Assembly: GCA_019828595.1 (NCBI GenBank)
Contig: JAHQRK010000003.1
Span: 3,224,001-3,288,000 of the forward strand
Length of the DNA stretch: 64,000 nucleotides
Reading direction: 5' to 3'
DNA from: Aphanomyces cochlioides
Lineage: Eukaryota > Oomycota > Saprolegniomycetes > Saprolegniales > Verrucalvaceae
Part shown: positions 20,899 through 31,942 of the stretch, piece by piece
Position numbering within the stretch: position 1 is the stretch's first letter
How the letters are laid out: each line of letters begins with the position of its first letter
Translations under genes and position numbers: made by a program
Notes under the pieces: generated by a model
Seen by the model: only the letters and a program-made list of their open reading frames with translations
What the model was told of the DNA's origin: nothing
Database searches by the model: none

Positions 20899-22245
20899 GT
20901 TCAAGCGACGCCGAGTCTTTGTTTCCTTGCGATTGTCTTGCCATTGTCCATGTTGGCGGTAGATGAGACTTGGTTTCGAGGATAGACATTTGAAAAGTGT
21001 GAAACGATCTTGTCACAATGATAAAGTCTCGACATCGCCATCTGTCTCAAAAAGAAGCCGCCGAATGGATTACGAGTCGTAATCCTTGAGGCACATCTTC
21101 TAGAAGACAAAGCACATTCTTCTCGGCTTCTTGTTCGCGTCGTCATTCTTAAACCTTCTTGGTGAGCGATGCCTTCGCAGTCAATTGTTTATGACTTCAT
21201 GGTATTCAATGGTCACAGTCAGTCGTCATCATAACCGAGACAAACGAGATTTGATGGCGATACGTTTGTACATCAACGAGGGGCTTCTAATTCAATGGCT
21301 GCGATGAACCCATGGGGAACCCTCGCTAAAATGCGTATTTTTCTCCATCACATTCACCTCTTGGCGAAGCCTTGTCGCAAGTTTTGAAGCTCTTCCTTCC
21401 GTGCCTTTGGGGTAGTAAACCTTCCCCAGGTATGGTTATCCATATCCAAGCTTTAGTCAACCATCGATCGCAGTCTGTCCACTTCTTTCAGTGGCCAAGG
21501 GGGGGGGGGATATGGGAGTAAACGCCTCGCCATACTTTACAAGCCGCCAGTGTCTGACGCTCTAGCAAAAAGTGGCTAGTTTAGACTTGACTTTTGCTCT
21601 AGCAATGCTATCATCTTCACTTAGATGGCGCTTGAAACCTCGTCGAGCATAAATGCGATGAAGTAATTTCAGGAAGCTCTTTCCTGTACACGAACGGCAA
21701 CATGTTGACAAGGAGCAACTTCCATCGCAATCAACTTGAACTCGTGGCTGGAATTGCTGGATTCCTTACAGAGCGCTTGGGAGACCGAACCCTATCTTGC
21801 ACATGTAGGTTGCTTACTCCCAATCAAGTTTACGCGCTCGTGCCCATGACATGTTTACATCGGAATATGCTGTCGTATACGATGGCCATAAACAGCATCC
21901 GGTCATCTCGATCGACTCGTTCAGTGCGCTCTACGCATTATAAATGGAGCTTTATCAATGCTAGCGTCCTTTATACCCTAAACGCTCGTGTAGTTCTCTA
22001 TCACATTTGATGAAACGGTACAGTATCTTGATGCCATCGTTTTCAGCACAACATTCTGCTATAACATGATTGCAACAAACTCTGAATGGTAATCGTTAAT
22101 TTAAATAAATTCAACAGTCATTCCGATATATTTTGTATGTAATTTTATAAATTCCGGAAGTTTTTGAGGTTTTGACAAGCATGGATGATACAATCTCGAG
22201 CGAAAATCAACCCAAAGTTCATTTTGACAATTCCGTCAAGAGTCC
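20899..22245. other. intergenic, nothing recognised
   Basis: Contains a run of about ten G at 21500 and several short frames without family resemblance. The segment just before 22246 should hold the promoter of the first membrane-PX gene. Confidence 0.45.
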
Positions 22246-22782
22246 ATGACGCTTCTCGAGCATCTTCAAGAGGATTTGGACATTATATTGACGCTTGGCG
22301 CTGTTGCAATAGCTCTAACGATCGTTGGATTCATTGGATGGTGCTCGTACCATGCTCGTCGAACCAAAGCGCGCATCCTGCCTCGCCAAGACAGCTCGCA
22401 ATTGACCACACAATCCTCGAGCCCGAGGTCGACCAAGTCGACAAAACCAACAGCTATTCAAGTTAGATACACGCGCGATACTTTGCCCATTGCTGGCTCG
22501 TATATCGTCTTCACGATCGAGTTGTCGTGGGAGGCGAAAAAGAAAGTGGTCGAGAAGCGGTATTCGGACTTTGATCAACTCTTCGCGACACTCAAGAAGG
22601 AAATGAAGCCAATGAAAGTGCCGATTGCACTGCCGCCCATGCCGCGCAAATCGCTGCTGTTCAAATTTGACGAAGCTTTCCTCGAGAGTCGACGGCAAGG
22701 TCTCCAATTCTTCTTGGAATTTGTCATGCGTCATCCCATCCTGTCTGAGTTTGCAAGTGTCCGTGCCTTTTGTGGCCTTTAA
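22246..22782 (+). CDS. membrane-anchored PX domain protein, paralogue 1
   Basis: Intronless, 178 aa. An N-terminal membrane segment (about residues 12-32, IILTLGAVAIALTIVGFIGW) is followed by a basic Ser-rich linker and a PX domain (about 65-178): IELSWEAKKKVVEKRYSDFD, the proline-rich loop LPPMPRKSL and the final helix FLEFVMRHPILSEFASVRAF. PX domains bind phosphoinositides, usually PI3P, so the protein probably sits on an endomembrane and recruits or tethers it. It is nearly identical in layout to the gene at 24219 and more distantly related to that at 25301. Confidence 0.88.
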   Translation: MTLLEHLQEDLDIILTLGAVAIALTIVGFIGWCSYHARRTKARILPRQDSSQLTTQSSSPRSTKSTKPTAIQVRYTRDTLPIAGSYIVFTIELSWEAKKKVVEKRYSDFDQLFATLKKEMKPMKVPIALPPMPRKSLLFKFDEAFLESRRQGLQFFLEFVMRHPILSEFASVRAFCGL

Positions 22783-22990
22783 TAGACTAATTTTATTCAA
22801 ATCTTTATCCAGGAATTGAAACCAAGCATAACATCACAGTTAATGAGCTTATCCTTTTTACTCTCATTTACACATCACGATAACCTTGCGATTGGCTCAC
22901 TGTCTATTGTACTGTACCAGTAGTAATTGACACATTCACGTACACCGTACGCGTAATTCTCCTGCCAGCGGCGATGTGCTGCACACTAAG

Positions 22991-23016
22991 GCATATGGAT
23001 GATATTCATCCATATG
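22991..23016. repeat. perfect hairpin
   Basis: CATATGGATGA and its reverse complement TCATCCATATG separated by four bases or fewer, directly before the 80-bp repeat array. Confidence 0.8.
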
Positions 23017-23018
23017 GC

Positions 23019-23200
23019 CGTGCCGCCACCGAGATGAGGCCTGTTCAACAGTGTCCTAGCTTTACATCCTAATTAGGATTAGTCCTAGGTCATCAGGTCG
23101 TGCCGCCACCGAGATGAGGCCTGTTCAACAGTGTCCTAGCTTTACCTCCTAATTAGGATTAGTCCTAGGTCATCAGGTCGTGCCGCCACCCAGATGAGGC
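23019..23200 (+). repeat. 80-bp tandem repeat, about 2.3 copies
   Basis: TGCCGCCACC(G/C)AGATGAGGC recurs at 23021, 23101 and 23181. Each full unit contains the palindromes CCTAATTAGG and CCTAGG. The two full copies differ by one base, so the duplication is recent or homogenised. Confidence 0.85.
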
Positions 23201-23257
23201 CTCGGATTTTTTATGGTATGGGAAATAGGTCAAGTTTATATCAGGGAAGCGTCGACC

Positions 23258-23318
23258 ATACATTTCAAACAAGGAGAATATTATTCTCCAGTCAAAACAA
23301 GGTGTTTGAAATGTATAT
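23258..23318. repeat. inverted repeat with inner palindrome
   Basis: Arms CATACATTTCAAACA and TGTTTGAAATGTAT enclose a second palindrome GGAGAATATTATTCTCC, giving a possible two-level cruciform. Confidence 0.7.
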
Positions 23319-24218
23319 GATATGATATGAAGGTGAGCCCACCAGCTGGAGAAAATTCCAGTGTGACGAAAATGTAAGCCGTGGGCCTTACCCATCCTCG
23401 TCTGGTCCTCTTGTTCAAGAGTTGAAATTTCACAGCGTTCGTATCAATGCGCAGCACCAAAGTCGCATGCCGTTGATCGGTGGTTGGGGTCTGGTTGCAA
23501 CGGAGAATAAGAAAAAAATGCAAATTGTTAATATTTACTACGTAGTAATTGATAAAAAGGGTTTCTGCAGCTTATTTCTGGGTATTTTTTGTTCGAAGTA
23601 TCTATCACTCAATCCCTTGGTGTGTGCAGTGTGTTTCGTTGCTGACTTTGTTGAATATTACCAGCGTTATTGCAGCTTGAGCCAGTCTTTTTTCTACATA
23701 CTGTGCTGTCGTTCGCACTCTTTTTTTTGTTGGCAGGACGAGCATGCAACAAATTCCAGCCAGTTTCCGATCCATGTTTCAATCAATAAAATAATTATTC
23801 AATCGCTCAAAAATCCAAAAATAGATTATGTCCTTCACTCTTGGAAACGCCAATGCTTGCGACGATTCACCAAGGACGCTGTCGTCTGTGAACATTGAGT
23901 AAATTGAGCCCGCATATGTCGGCTTGGTCATGTCCACCTTGGCCTCTGGGTAACCTGGTCAAGCCTTTGACAAGGATACGGACTCATCTTGTTCTCTTCT
24001 GTCTTGCCTATAAAATGTCCAAAACTCGATCTATTTTTTTTCCTGTCCAACAATTGCACCCATACAAATAGGTGCAATTTATTTTGAAATCGCTATTTTT
24101 AAAAAAACGAGACACTTGCGTGACTGACGTGGGTGTGGGGAATTGGGAGCCAGAGACTCTGCATGATATCTGAGTTATTGCACCAACAGCCAGTTCTCGA
24201 TTTGCTCTGTGAGTGACA

Positions 24219-24743
24219 ATGACGCTACTCGACCACCTCCAGCAAGATCTCGACATTGCATTGACGCTAGGCGCCGTGGTAACCGCTCTCTTGGCGGTTG
24301 GATTCCTCTGCTGGTGCTCCTACCGCGCTCGCAACGCTGCTTGCATCGTCCCACGCCGTTCGAGCAACTCGTACACGAGCAACTGCTCAGTGACAAAGTC
24401 GTCGAAACCAACAGCCATCAATGTCAGATACACGCGCGACACGTTGCCGATCGCAGGCTCGTATATTGTCTACACGATTGAACTGTCATGGGAAACGAAA
24501 AAGAAAGTTGTCGAGAAGCGGTACTCCGACTTTGACCATCTCTTTGCCTCGCTCAAGAAGGAAATGAAGATGCTCAAAGCTCCGATTGCACTGCCACCCA
24601 TGCCGCGCAAATCGTTCCTGTTCAACTTTGACGAGAATTTCTTGGAAAGCCGACGGCTAGGACTCCAAGTCTTTCTTGAGTTTGTCGTACGCCACCCTGT
24701 CGTCTCCGAGTTCGCAAGCGTGCGCACCTTCTGTGGAATGTAG
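24219..24743 (+). CDS. membrane-anchored PX domain protein, paralogue 2
   Basis: Intronless, 174 aa from the ATG at 24219. Same layout as the 22246 gene: membrane segment near residues 12-32 (LTLGAVVTALLAVGFLCW), basic linker, then PX domain with VVEKRYSDFDHLF, LPPMPRKSF and FLEFVVRHPVVSEFASV. The two proteins share long identical blocks (TRDTLPIAGSYIV), indicating recent tandem duplication, while their linkers differ. Function is as for the paralogue. Confidence 0.88.
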   Translation: MTLLDHLQQDLDIALTLGAVVTALLAVGFLCWCSYRARNAACIVPRRSSNSYTSNCSVTKSSKPTAINVRYTRDTLPIAGSYIVYTIELSWETKKKVVEKRYSDFDHLFASLKKEMKMLKAPIALPPMPRKSFLFNFDENFLESRRLGLQVFLEFVVRHPVVSEFASVRTFCGM

Positions 24744-25300
24744 AAGAAGAGATTTTGTACCATAAAGAACGTCCTAACTTATCCATATCCATTTATCCAC
24801 GCGTGGATCTCACCTTGGTTGCCATGAATTTACAAAGAACTCATCGAATATTCCCCTTGATATGAACTACTATTAATAGTAACAACTAATTTCAATATTT
24901 TGAATTATTTCATTAGCTGAATTAAGAAATTATTTTAATTGGTGAAATTGGATTATTATTAGTTTTAGGACAAATGAAGAGAAGTATAAGAAGGAAAACT
25001 GGCGAGAAGTTAGAAAGCCCTGCTTGGACTTGGAACGGTATTCGCTCACTTGCGATTGAAAAGGACAACGATCTGTTCTTTCGCTGGTCGCTACTTTGAC
25101 GAGATCAAGACGGTTCACTCTGCCAAGTTCGATTCCAATTCAATTCGGATTTTTCCCATTTTTAACTCAAATTTTCCCTGAAATCTTCCTATTTATCCTA
25201 AAACACGATGTGGTATCTTCCTTATTTGGTGAAAAATAGGACGCTGTCATGTTGAAGAGATTGAACTCTTTCCAGTTCCTGCCATTTTCCAAATTTCTCC

Positions 25301-25904
25301 ATGCTGCATACGACCCTCAAGGACACAGTCCTTGGGCTCTGCCTGTGTATATTGGCCTTCGCTACGGTCTATGCTGTGTACTTGCTGCGGGTAAAAATAC
25401 CAGCTGAAGCTGTCATCCCCCCGCCCCAGACATATTCGTCAAGAACACCAAAATTGCGTCGAAATCCACCCACTCCATCGCCTGAACAGTCGACTCCACC
25501 TCCATGTAAAGCCCCATTGACTGTCGAAACGGCGAAAATTATAATTCCCCGTGTTCGATTGTCCGACAAGTCCAATGGTCGAGTTCATGCAGTGTACAGC
25601 ATGCAATTGATATGGCCTGACAATGAAGTTTGTGTGCTTGAAAAACGTTTCTCAGACTTTGATGCATTACGCAAGAAGATCAAGCATGCTTTAGCTTCGA
25701 AGAGTGGATTGCCGTCATTGCCTCGAAAGACACTACGGGTACTTAGCCTTGAATCTATATGATTTGACGGAATGATAGACCAAATTGAACGATTGTTTCT
25801 TGGAGACGCGACGTCGCGATCTCGAGTCTTTCATGCGATCACTTGTCCTGGTACCTCAAGTGTCTTCACTAGAGTGTGTCCAGCAATTTTGTGGTTTTGT
25901 TTGA
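25301..25904 (+). CDS. membrane-anchored PX domain protein, paralogue 3
   Basis: Two exons, 25301-25738 and 25779-25904 (187 aa), with a 40-bp intron. N-terminal membrane segment (LGLCLCILAFATVYAVYLL), a long proline-rich linker, then a PX domain (VCVLEKRFSDFDALRKKI, LPSLPRKTLR, and after the intron FLETRRRDLESFMRSL ending in VQQFCGFV). The intron is absent from the other two paralogues, so this is the older branch or the others arose by a retro-like or intron-losing duplication. Confidence 0.82.
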
Positions 25905-27579
25905 GCCTCGAGACACCGGCAATCGATGTCTCCTTGAGTATGATATCCCATTGGCAGGATTCCATTTGTTCGTTCGGTGATCGTTAATTCGCTAACGTTA
26001 TGAATGTCTGTAATAACCAATATACAGCTGTAATTATTTCCACATCAGTTCGCAATAAGTTTTTGAGGACAAAGCATCACGGCGGCTCGAGGTGTTGTAC
26101 TTCGCAGACTTGATTGTGCTGTCGTAACTTACCGCTAGCGCGACGATCTGACGTAGATCTTCGTTGAACTCCTCCGTACACCCCAACAACTCAAGTGAGA
26201 GACAACAGGTGTAACTGCATGTCCGTGACGAAGCACCTTACAAGTATTGCCTCCGTGTCGTACACCAACTACATCTCACTATCGCAGGCTTTCTTTCCTT
26301 AGCTTCGATGTCCATCCTAATTACCCAACTGCCTTCGCACCCATGAGATGTATCACACCTCAAAACCATCGACACCACTACAACTTCTTCCAGTCGAACA
26401 CAGCAGCACGGTCGATTTCTTGTATCTTGACCAAGGGTAAATGTGAAGACGACGAGAAATGCTGCTGAGGTATCCTAAAAATTTATTGTTAACAATAGAG
26501 AGTTTTCGGGTTAACCCAATACAGTATTGACTTTGACTTAAGCAAAGTCCTATTTAGAAAATGTCAATTTTCGGACAATCTTGTCTTGAGATTAGGAAAG
26601 TTCCTAGTTGTACTAAGTCAATACAGAGTTCGACTTAAAGGCCCGCTAAGTCAATCTGATCACGACTTAAGATCCGAACTAGGGAGAGGCCAGGGCTACG
26701 CCCCTGGGTGGAGCGTTTTGCTTTGGAAATAACAAAGATTTGCTCACACACATGAAACGTTTGAAGCCATACTATGAATTTTGAATTTGATTCAGGCCCA
26801 GTTCGAAGTAAAAAAATAAGTTAACGCCGAGCATACTGATTGGCTACTGTTGACTGACGAATATTTTTTTTTCGTCAGGAGATAAATCATGTCCTGACCA
26901 AAAAACCGTCGACTCGTACCGAAAGAAAAATAAATTATCCAATCAGAGATCATATTATTTTGAAACTAAGGAGACGGTATTTACTTCGCACTCCTTATTC
27001 ACTTCTTTCTTATTTTACTTCGAATTGGCCTCAATAGTTTCCCTGTTTTGTTGTGCAAAAATGCCAGTTCTTGCACAGATAACACGAACGACTTATCAGT
27101 GATAATACAGACGCTCGAGGTACCCAGTCCTATTCACGGCGCATTTGACGGCAAGACACTGATGACCATGCGCTTAGATGATGCTCAAGGCGACTATGCG
27201 CTTAGATGATGCTCAATGCGACTACCAACATGTCGGAGACATAGTATATCTAGATGGAGAAAGGCGAACCTTAGATGGTAATCTACGGTTGTGTCCAATG
27301 TGAGCGTGGCATGTGGTGGGTGGAGGTTCTAGGAGCACGGTCAAGAAGGTCAATTTAGATGCCGAAGTTTCAGCAGCTGGTTGTACTGCTGGTATAGAGA
27401 TCTTTCCCGTTGCGGCAACTTTGCGCACGATGTGAACGGCAAAAAGACTGTTTCCAAGAAGCAGACTCTTTGATAATTTTATAGCTTGCCGCTGTTCTAT
27501 ATGCTTCTCCCATTTTAATGCTGTGGTTGAATCTAAGCAGAATATACCCAAGTTCAGATTGCACAATCTGTGCGATCGA
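25905..27579. other. intergenic with a MITE and a short tandem repeat
   Basis: No gene accepted. Apart from the MITE at 26795-27030, 27168-27226 contains a direct repeat of TGCGCTTAGATGATGCTCAA. A minus-strand frame 27222-27566 has no recognised domain; it could be decayed Helitron sequence. Confidence 0.45.
26795..27030. mobile_element. 236-bp MITE
   Basis: Bounded by imperfect inverted repeats: GGCCCAGTTCGAAGTAAAA on the left and its near complement ending TTCGAATTGGCC on the right. No coding capacity. Interior holds a CGTCAGGA/TCCTGACC inverted pair. Confidence 0.7.
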
Positions 27580-29793
27580 TTAGTAGATCGAGGTCATCGT
27601 TGGTTGACAACCACCTACTTCTTCCTCTTGTAATACTGTAACGTTGAATCTAAGTATAAGGTGCGTGATAAAAAGGTCTGGTCGACCGAACTTGCGAACA
27701 ATTGCCATGGCGTCAAGGTAACGTTGTCTCATGTACCGAAGTCCACCCGTGTAAGACGACGGCAAAACAATCCTTTTTCCAATGCTTCTGAGGTCCACAT
27801 CATGCGAAACAGCGTCATGAAGTGCGCGGTACGTGTCGCTGCGGAGGTTGTTGGTTTGGTCACGAATATATCGAAGCCTTTGGTTTTCCACCTTTGCAAA
27901 ATTGTCGACTGCAAACACTTGAAATAGAGGTCCGCTGGCATGTAATGGAGAAAATGCACCGCGCTCGTGCAAATGGTATCGAGCATAATCGTTCAAACTC
28001 ACGTTTCCATGATTGCGACCGCTCTTGTTGTCAAACGACCACCCCAAAGTCCCAGTGGGAAAGAGCAAAGGGTATTGAAGCGGGTCATATGCCGAATGAA
28101 ATTCCTTAATGCGAAATAAGCGTTGTTCCCCAGGTTGTCGATCCAAACGCACATGTTTACCAACGTGATAGTTTCGCTGAACTTCGCTGAGTACGGGGGC
28201 ATCAATACCATGCAGTAAGATATGACGCCCTGACTTGGACGTTTCTGAAAAAAGAACAGCGATTTCAGAACACGTAGGAAGGTTATGCGTTCGGCTGTTG
28301 CTTCGAGGCTGAGCAGTGAGCACTAATCTCATGTCGTCATCCTTTGGAATATCCTTCGCATGCTTGTACAGCTGGGTGAACGCGTTGTGCTGTAGTAGTA
28401 GACGCTGGATTTTCGTCACAGTTGACACATTAAGATTTCCCCCAAGCATTCTTCGTCGTATGCTTGCTTGCGTTTCAGGATCCGTAATGTAGATCTGGGC
28501 GTAACTGGCTTGTTCTTCGTCCGCAGGCAACAGTAGTCCAATTAAATGATGCAAATCGCCTTGGATTGTATAAGATCTCGGCCCACCGTTGCCGTGAATA
28601 ATTTCTTTGGTACCAATAGATGTAAAGGCAAAGAGGGCGTTGTACCGGCGAGTGTTATTGACAAACCCTCTGGTTTTGAACAAAGCAATGTATTCGCGAA
28701 ACTCGGGTGTGTCAGGCCAGGTAGCAACAGGCAGCACTCAAGAGCCTCCACCGCAGCAGTCCTTTTCTTCGCCTGGCCAAATCTTCGCTTCGCAATGGCG
28801 GCAAATCGAACGCTGCTCAATAGTATGAAGAGGCACCAATGATTCATCGAAGTCATCGAAACTGACGCGTGCACTGTTGTGAGCACTCTTCTTCTTCGGG
28901 CGACCCTTGGGTTTATTCCGGAGACTTAGTCCTTGCTCGCGAGGAGGTACATCAATCAAATCCACATCCACGTTTAGCGGAGGATCAGCACTTGCCAAGG
29001 CAAGTAATTGATTGTCAGTGTTGCAATCCACATTTCCATCGGAAATATCTTCTTCCTTGGTTTCTTCTTCACCTCCTTCATTCATACGGTTAGGTTGTAG
29101 CGCAGCATAGATCCTTCGATTGTCAACTCTGCGCTCGCGATCTTCTTGCTCCTGAGCTGCCAAAATCTTGAGATGATGGTCACTTTGAGCGTGATAATGG
29201 ATTCCGTCTTCTCCCTCCTTGGTTTCCTCTTCGTCGCTCTTATCCATGTCCGTATGGTGCAAAATGATGGCACCCCGCCCTTGATTCGCAACCTCAGTGT
29301 TGTGCTTTTTTTCGCGAGCACGTTTGTTGTATTCCGCCTTCTTGGATCTTTTCATAGCCACCTCTTTGTCGAAGTCTTCCACGATAGCATGCCGTTTCTT
29401 TTCGCGAGCACGATTGTTGTACTCCGCCTTTTTAGATTTTTCCATTGCCACCTCGTCGTCGACTGCATCCAGGATAGCTTGCCGTTTCTTTTCGCGAGCA
29501 CGTTTGTTGTACTCCGCCTTCTTGGCCTTTCTCATAGCCGCCTCGTCGTTGATATCGCCCTGATTCAAGGCATCGTCATCCACAGCCCAGCCATTAGCTC
29601 CAGTTGATGCAGACTCTTGTTCGGTAGCATGCACTTCATTCCGCTCTGCTTGCTTCCCAGGTTCGGAGTTATCGATCGCATGTCCTTGATTGTCATTGTC
29701 ATGATTGCCATTGCCTTTGCCTTTCTTAGAGGCCGAGTAGTTGTTATTTTCTACGCAGAAAACTGCGTCAGACAAATGTTCATACAAAAACAT
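27580..29793 (-). pseudogene. Helitron Rep-helicase N-terminal region, one in-frame stop and 3' truncation
   Basis: The minus frame is open from ATG 29793 to 27580 except for a single TGA at 28740-28738. Before it come an acidic/basic N-terminal region with three tandem copies of about 30 aa (AEYNKRAREKK, AEYNNRAREKK, AEYNKRAREKK) and a Cys-His block (CRHCEAKIWPGEEKDCC). After the stop comes the Helitron_like_N domain: LPADEEQASYAQIYI, YDPLQYPLLFPTGTLGW, FQVFAVDNFAKVENQRLRYIR, GKRIVLPSSYTGGLRYMRQRY and FGRPDLFIT. Homology ends there, just before the region where the HUH nickase motif would follow; neither the Rep catalytic site nor the helicase is present. In its complete form the protein would nick and roll the element as a circle. 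Confidence 0.85.
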
Positions 29794-31942
29794 CAACACA
29801 AAAATGATAATGTGATTGGATCGTAAAAATACTGTGGATATGTGTCCCGCCGCTTAAGCTTAACATAATTTGGTTTGTCAGAAAATACTACTCATTTCTT
29901 TTATAAATCGTACAGAGTTCGCGGTATTTATTAAACATCACATTGTTTAATATCGCTTATTGAACTCATACATCCAATGATTGAAACTTTGATACTGGGT
30001 AATACACCTGCTAAGTATTCATGAAACACCCCTTAAGTGATTCATGATACTCGCCGTAGGCCCACTATCAACAGTGGTACTCCATCAAAAAAAGTAGCAC
30101 CATCAATTGCAATAGTGGTAACCAACGTTACACATTGTCCCCTTACTGTAAAAAAGTTGAACTATGGGGAGAGGATTTACTCGTCCAAAGTCAATATGAA
30201 AATACAGTAAAAACACACGTTTTAGCTGTCCCTGGCTGCTCTATGAAAATGTCCGGTATTTCGAGCCAAAAAGGCCCTACTTCGTAACATTCGCATATCG
30301 CGTCGGAATTCGCCTTTCGGAGTCCAAGCCTCTGGCCAGGGTATGGCTTAAAGTGGCAGAAAGGGCTCGTCACCCTACTGCACAGTGTGTTGACCGCTTA
30401 TTGAGCGGCCTTTTCTGCCCGAGTGAAGCTATCCTAAGACATGCATCTCACCTTGCATCGTCCCAGAAAAACCCAACTGCCATTAATCGTAATTCGTCGA
30501 GAGAAATACAAATTTTAAGTATGAGAAATGTGAATCGCTGAGAGAACTCTCAGTATTTTCGTGCATCGGCCATTAAATTGATCCGAAATATATGATATTT
30601 TGTATTGCCTCACTATTGGAGATATCTTGTCGAATTTGCTGAGGATGGCCTCAGCAATAGGGTGGGCCAATAGAGTAACTAAAAATTCAAAAAATGTACC
30701 CAATCATGCCAAAAACAAATCATAACGTTATCATTTATAGGATCGCATGCTCTACTATGCATACGGAGTAGGCATTGGAGACAATGAAGCATTCACCATG
30801 TTCACTAGTAAGACGTATCTACAACACTAGGTAGCCTATACATTGACTAGCTGCAATTTTGTGGATTTTATATCGAAATTCCACCTCGCTAAGCTGAGAA
30901 AGCCTCCATAATGTTGACCCATTGTAGCTGAAAAAGTGCAAATACTATGAGCACTAAATCCAGTTTGAAGCTATAGTTTGGAATTTCATTTGTATCGTCT
31001 GTTCAAATGATAACAGGATATAAAATGATGTCTATGTGTGAAACTTCTATTGCTCTGCTGTGAAAACAAGGCACGCTTTGACAGTATCGCGCCACGACTG
31101 TCTCAAACTGTGTCTTGTACACGAGATTTCAAATCAGCATGATCATTCTTGCACATGTCATGTTCAGAGGGAGTTGTAGATTAGTGAGACATTACACTTT
31201 TACTACGCATTATGTATGTCTGGGCAAAGCAAACGTTCATCTCTGTCGTTGTCATCACTTGAAAGTCTAGCTACATAATGATATTAAACGCCATGCGTAT
31301 TGCATGAGCGCTACGAACTCTTTTGCTATTTGCAGCCGGAGGTGGCTTGGCGACAACTCTGAAAATCACTAAGTCGATTACATTTGTCCAATCAAACGTA
31401 TTCAATAAAATAATTGGTCAAAATTTACAAGCCGAGATTCCTCTCAGCAAATTCCGATAACAAGTCATTCAATCGTCTTTGGCAGGTATTATTTTAAATA
31501 GTAGGACAATATTTTCAATTTGTATGTGGAATGATTATTAATATTATCGACAACTGCCACGTCCAGCATCATGGGTGCATCAACGAACTTGTCTCAAATT
31601 ACTCTTTTTTTGTCTTGGCGTTTGTATGTAAAAATTGCTCATTTTGTACTTGGATAAAGTATGTAAAAATTGCTCATTTTGTACTTGGATAAAGTATATA
31701 AATATTGCTCATTTGTTGACTTGACGTTTGTATGTAAAAATTACTCTCGTACTTAGTATCGTACTTACGTGTTGCGTTAGAGCTTTAAGTAATAGAAGCC
31801 TTAAGTAATAGATCTCGACTTATGTATTTCCACAGGATAATTAGTTTTTAGAGGAAAATGTCTATCTAAAGTCAACTTTTGGGTCTCCGAAAACTCTAAT
31901 GTATTGTTATTTACACTCTAAATTGTGACCGGGGTGAAAATG
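29794..31942. other. long intergenic stretch, nothing coding recognised
   Basis: AT-rich with only short frames. Contains the 35-bp tandem repeat at 31624-31700. Confidence 0.5.
31624..31715 (+). repeat. 35-bp tandem repeat, about 2.5 copies
   Basis: GTATGTAAAAATTGCTCATT begins at 31624 and 31659, with a diverged third partial copy (ATAAATATTGCTCATT) from 31694. Confidence 0.8.

Larger units (their letters stand above)
22783..24218. other. spacer between membrane-PX paralogues, rich in hairpins and repeats
   Basis: No gene accepted. It holds the 26-bp hairpin at 22991-23016, the 80-bp tandem repeat at 23019-23200, a second hairpin at 23258-23318, and a short stem (AATTGCACC/GGTGCAATT) at 24049-24079. 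Confidence 0.55.

Noticed and set aside
23019..23200. Direct repeats considered as a CRISPR-like array
   Set aside because: The 80-bp units are contiguous with no variable spacers, and the surroundings are eukaryotic.
23422..23898. 158-aa + frame between PX paralogues
   Set aside because: No ATG at its start, hydrophobic low-quality composition and no domain; probably chance.
27222..27566. Minus-strand frame following the Helitron fragment
   Set aside because: A GKSLLLG-like string could suggest a helicase P-loop, but the surrounding helicase motifs are absent and the frame order does not fit.
28869..29607. Plus-strand frames opposite the Helitron (for example 29146-29607)
   Set aside because: They mirror the tandem repeat of the minus-strand Helitron protein and show repeated hydrophobic strings typical of antisense translation.
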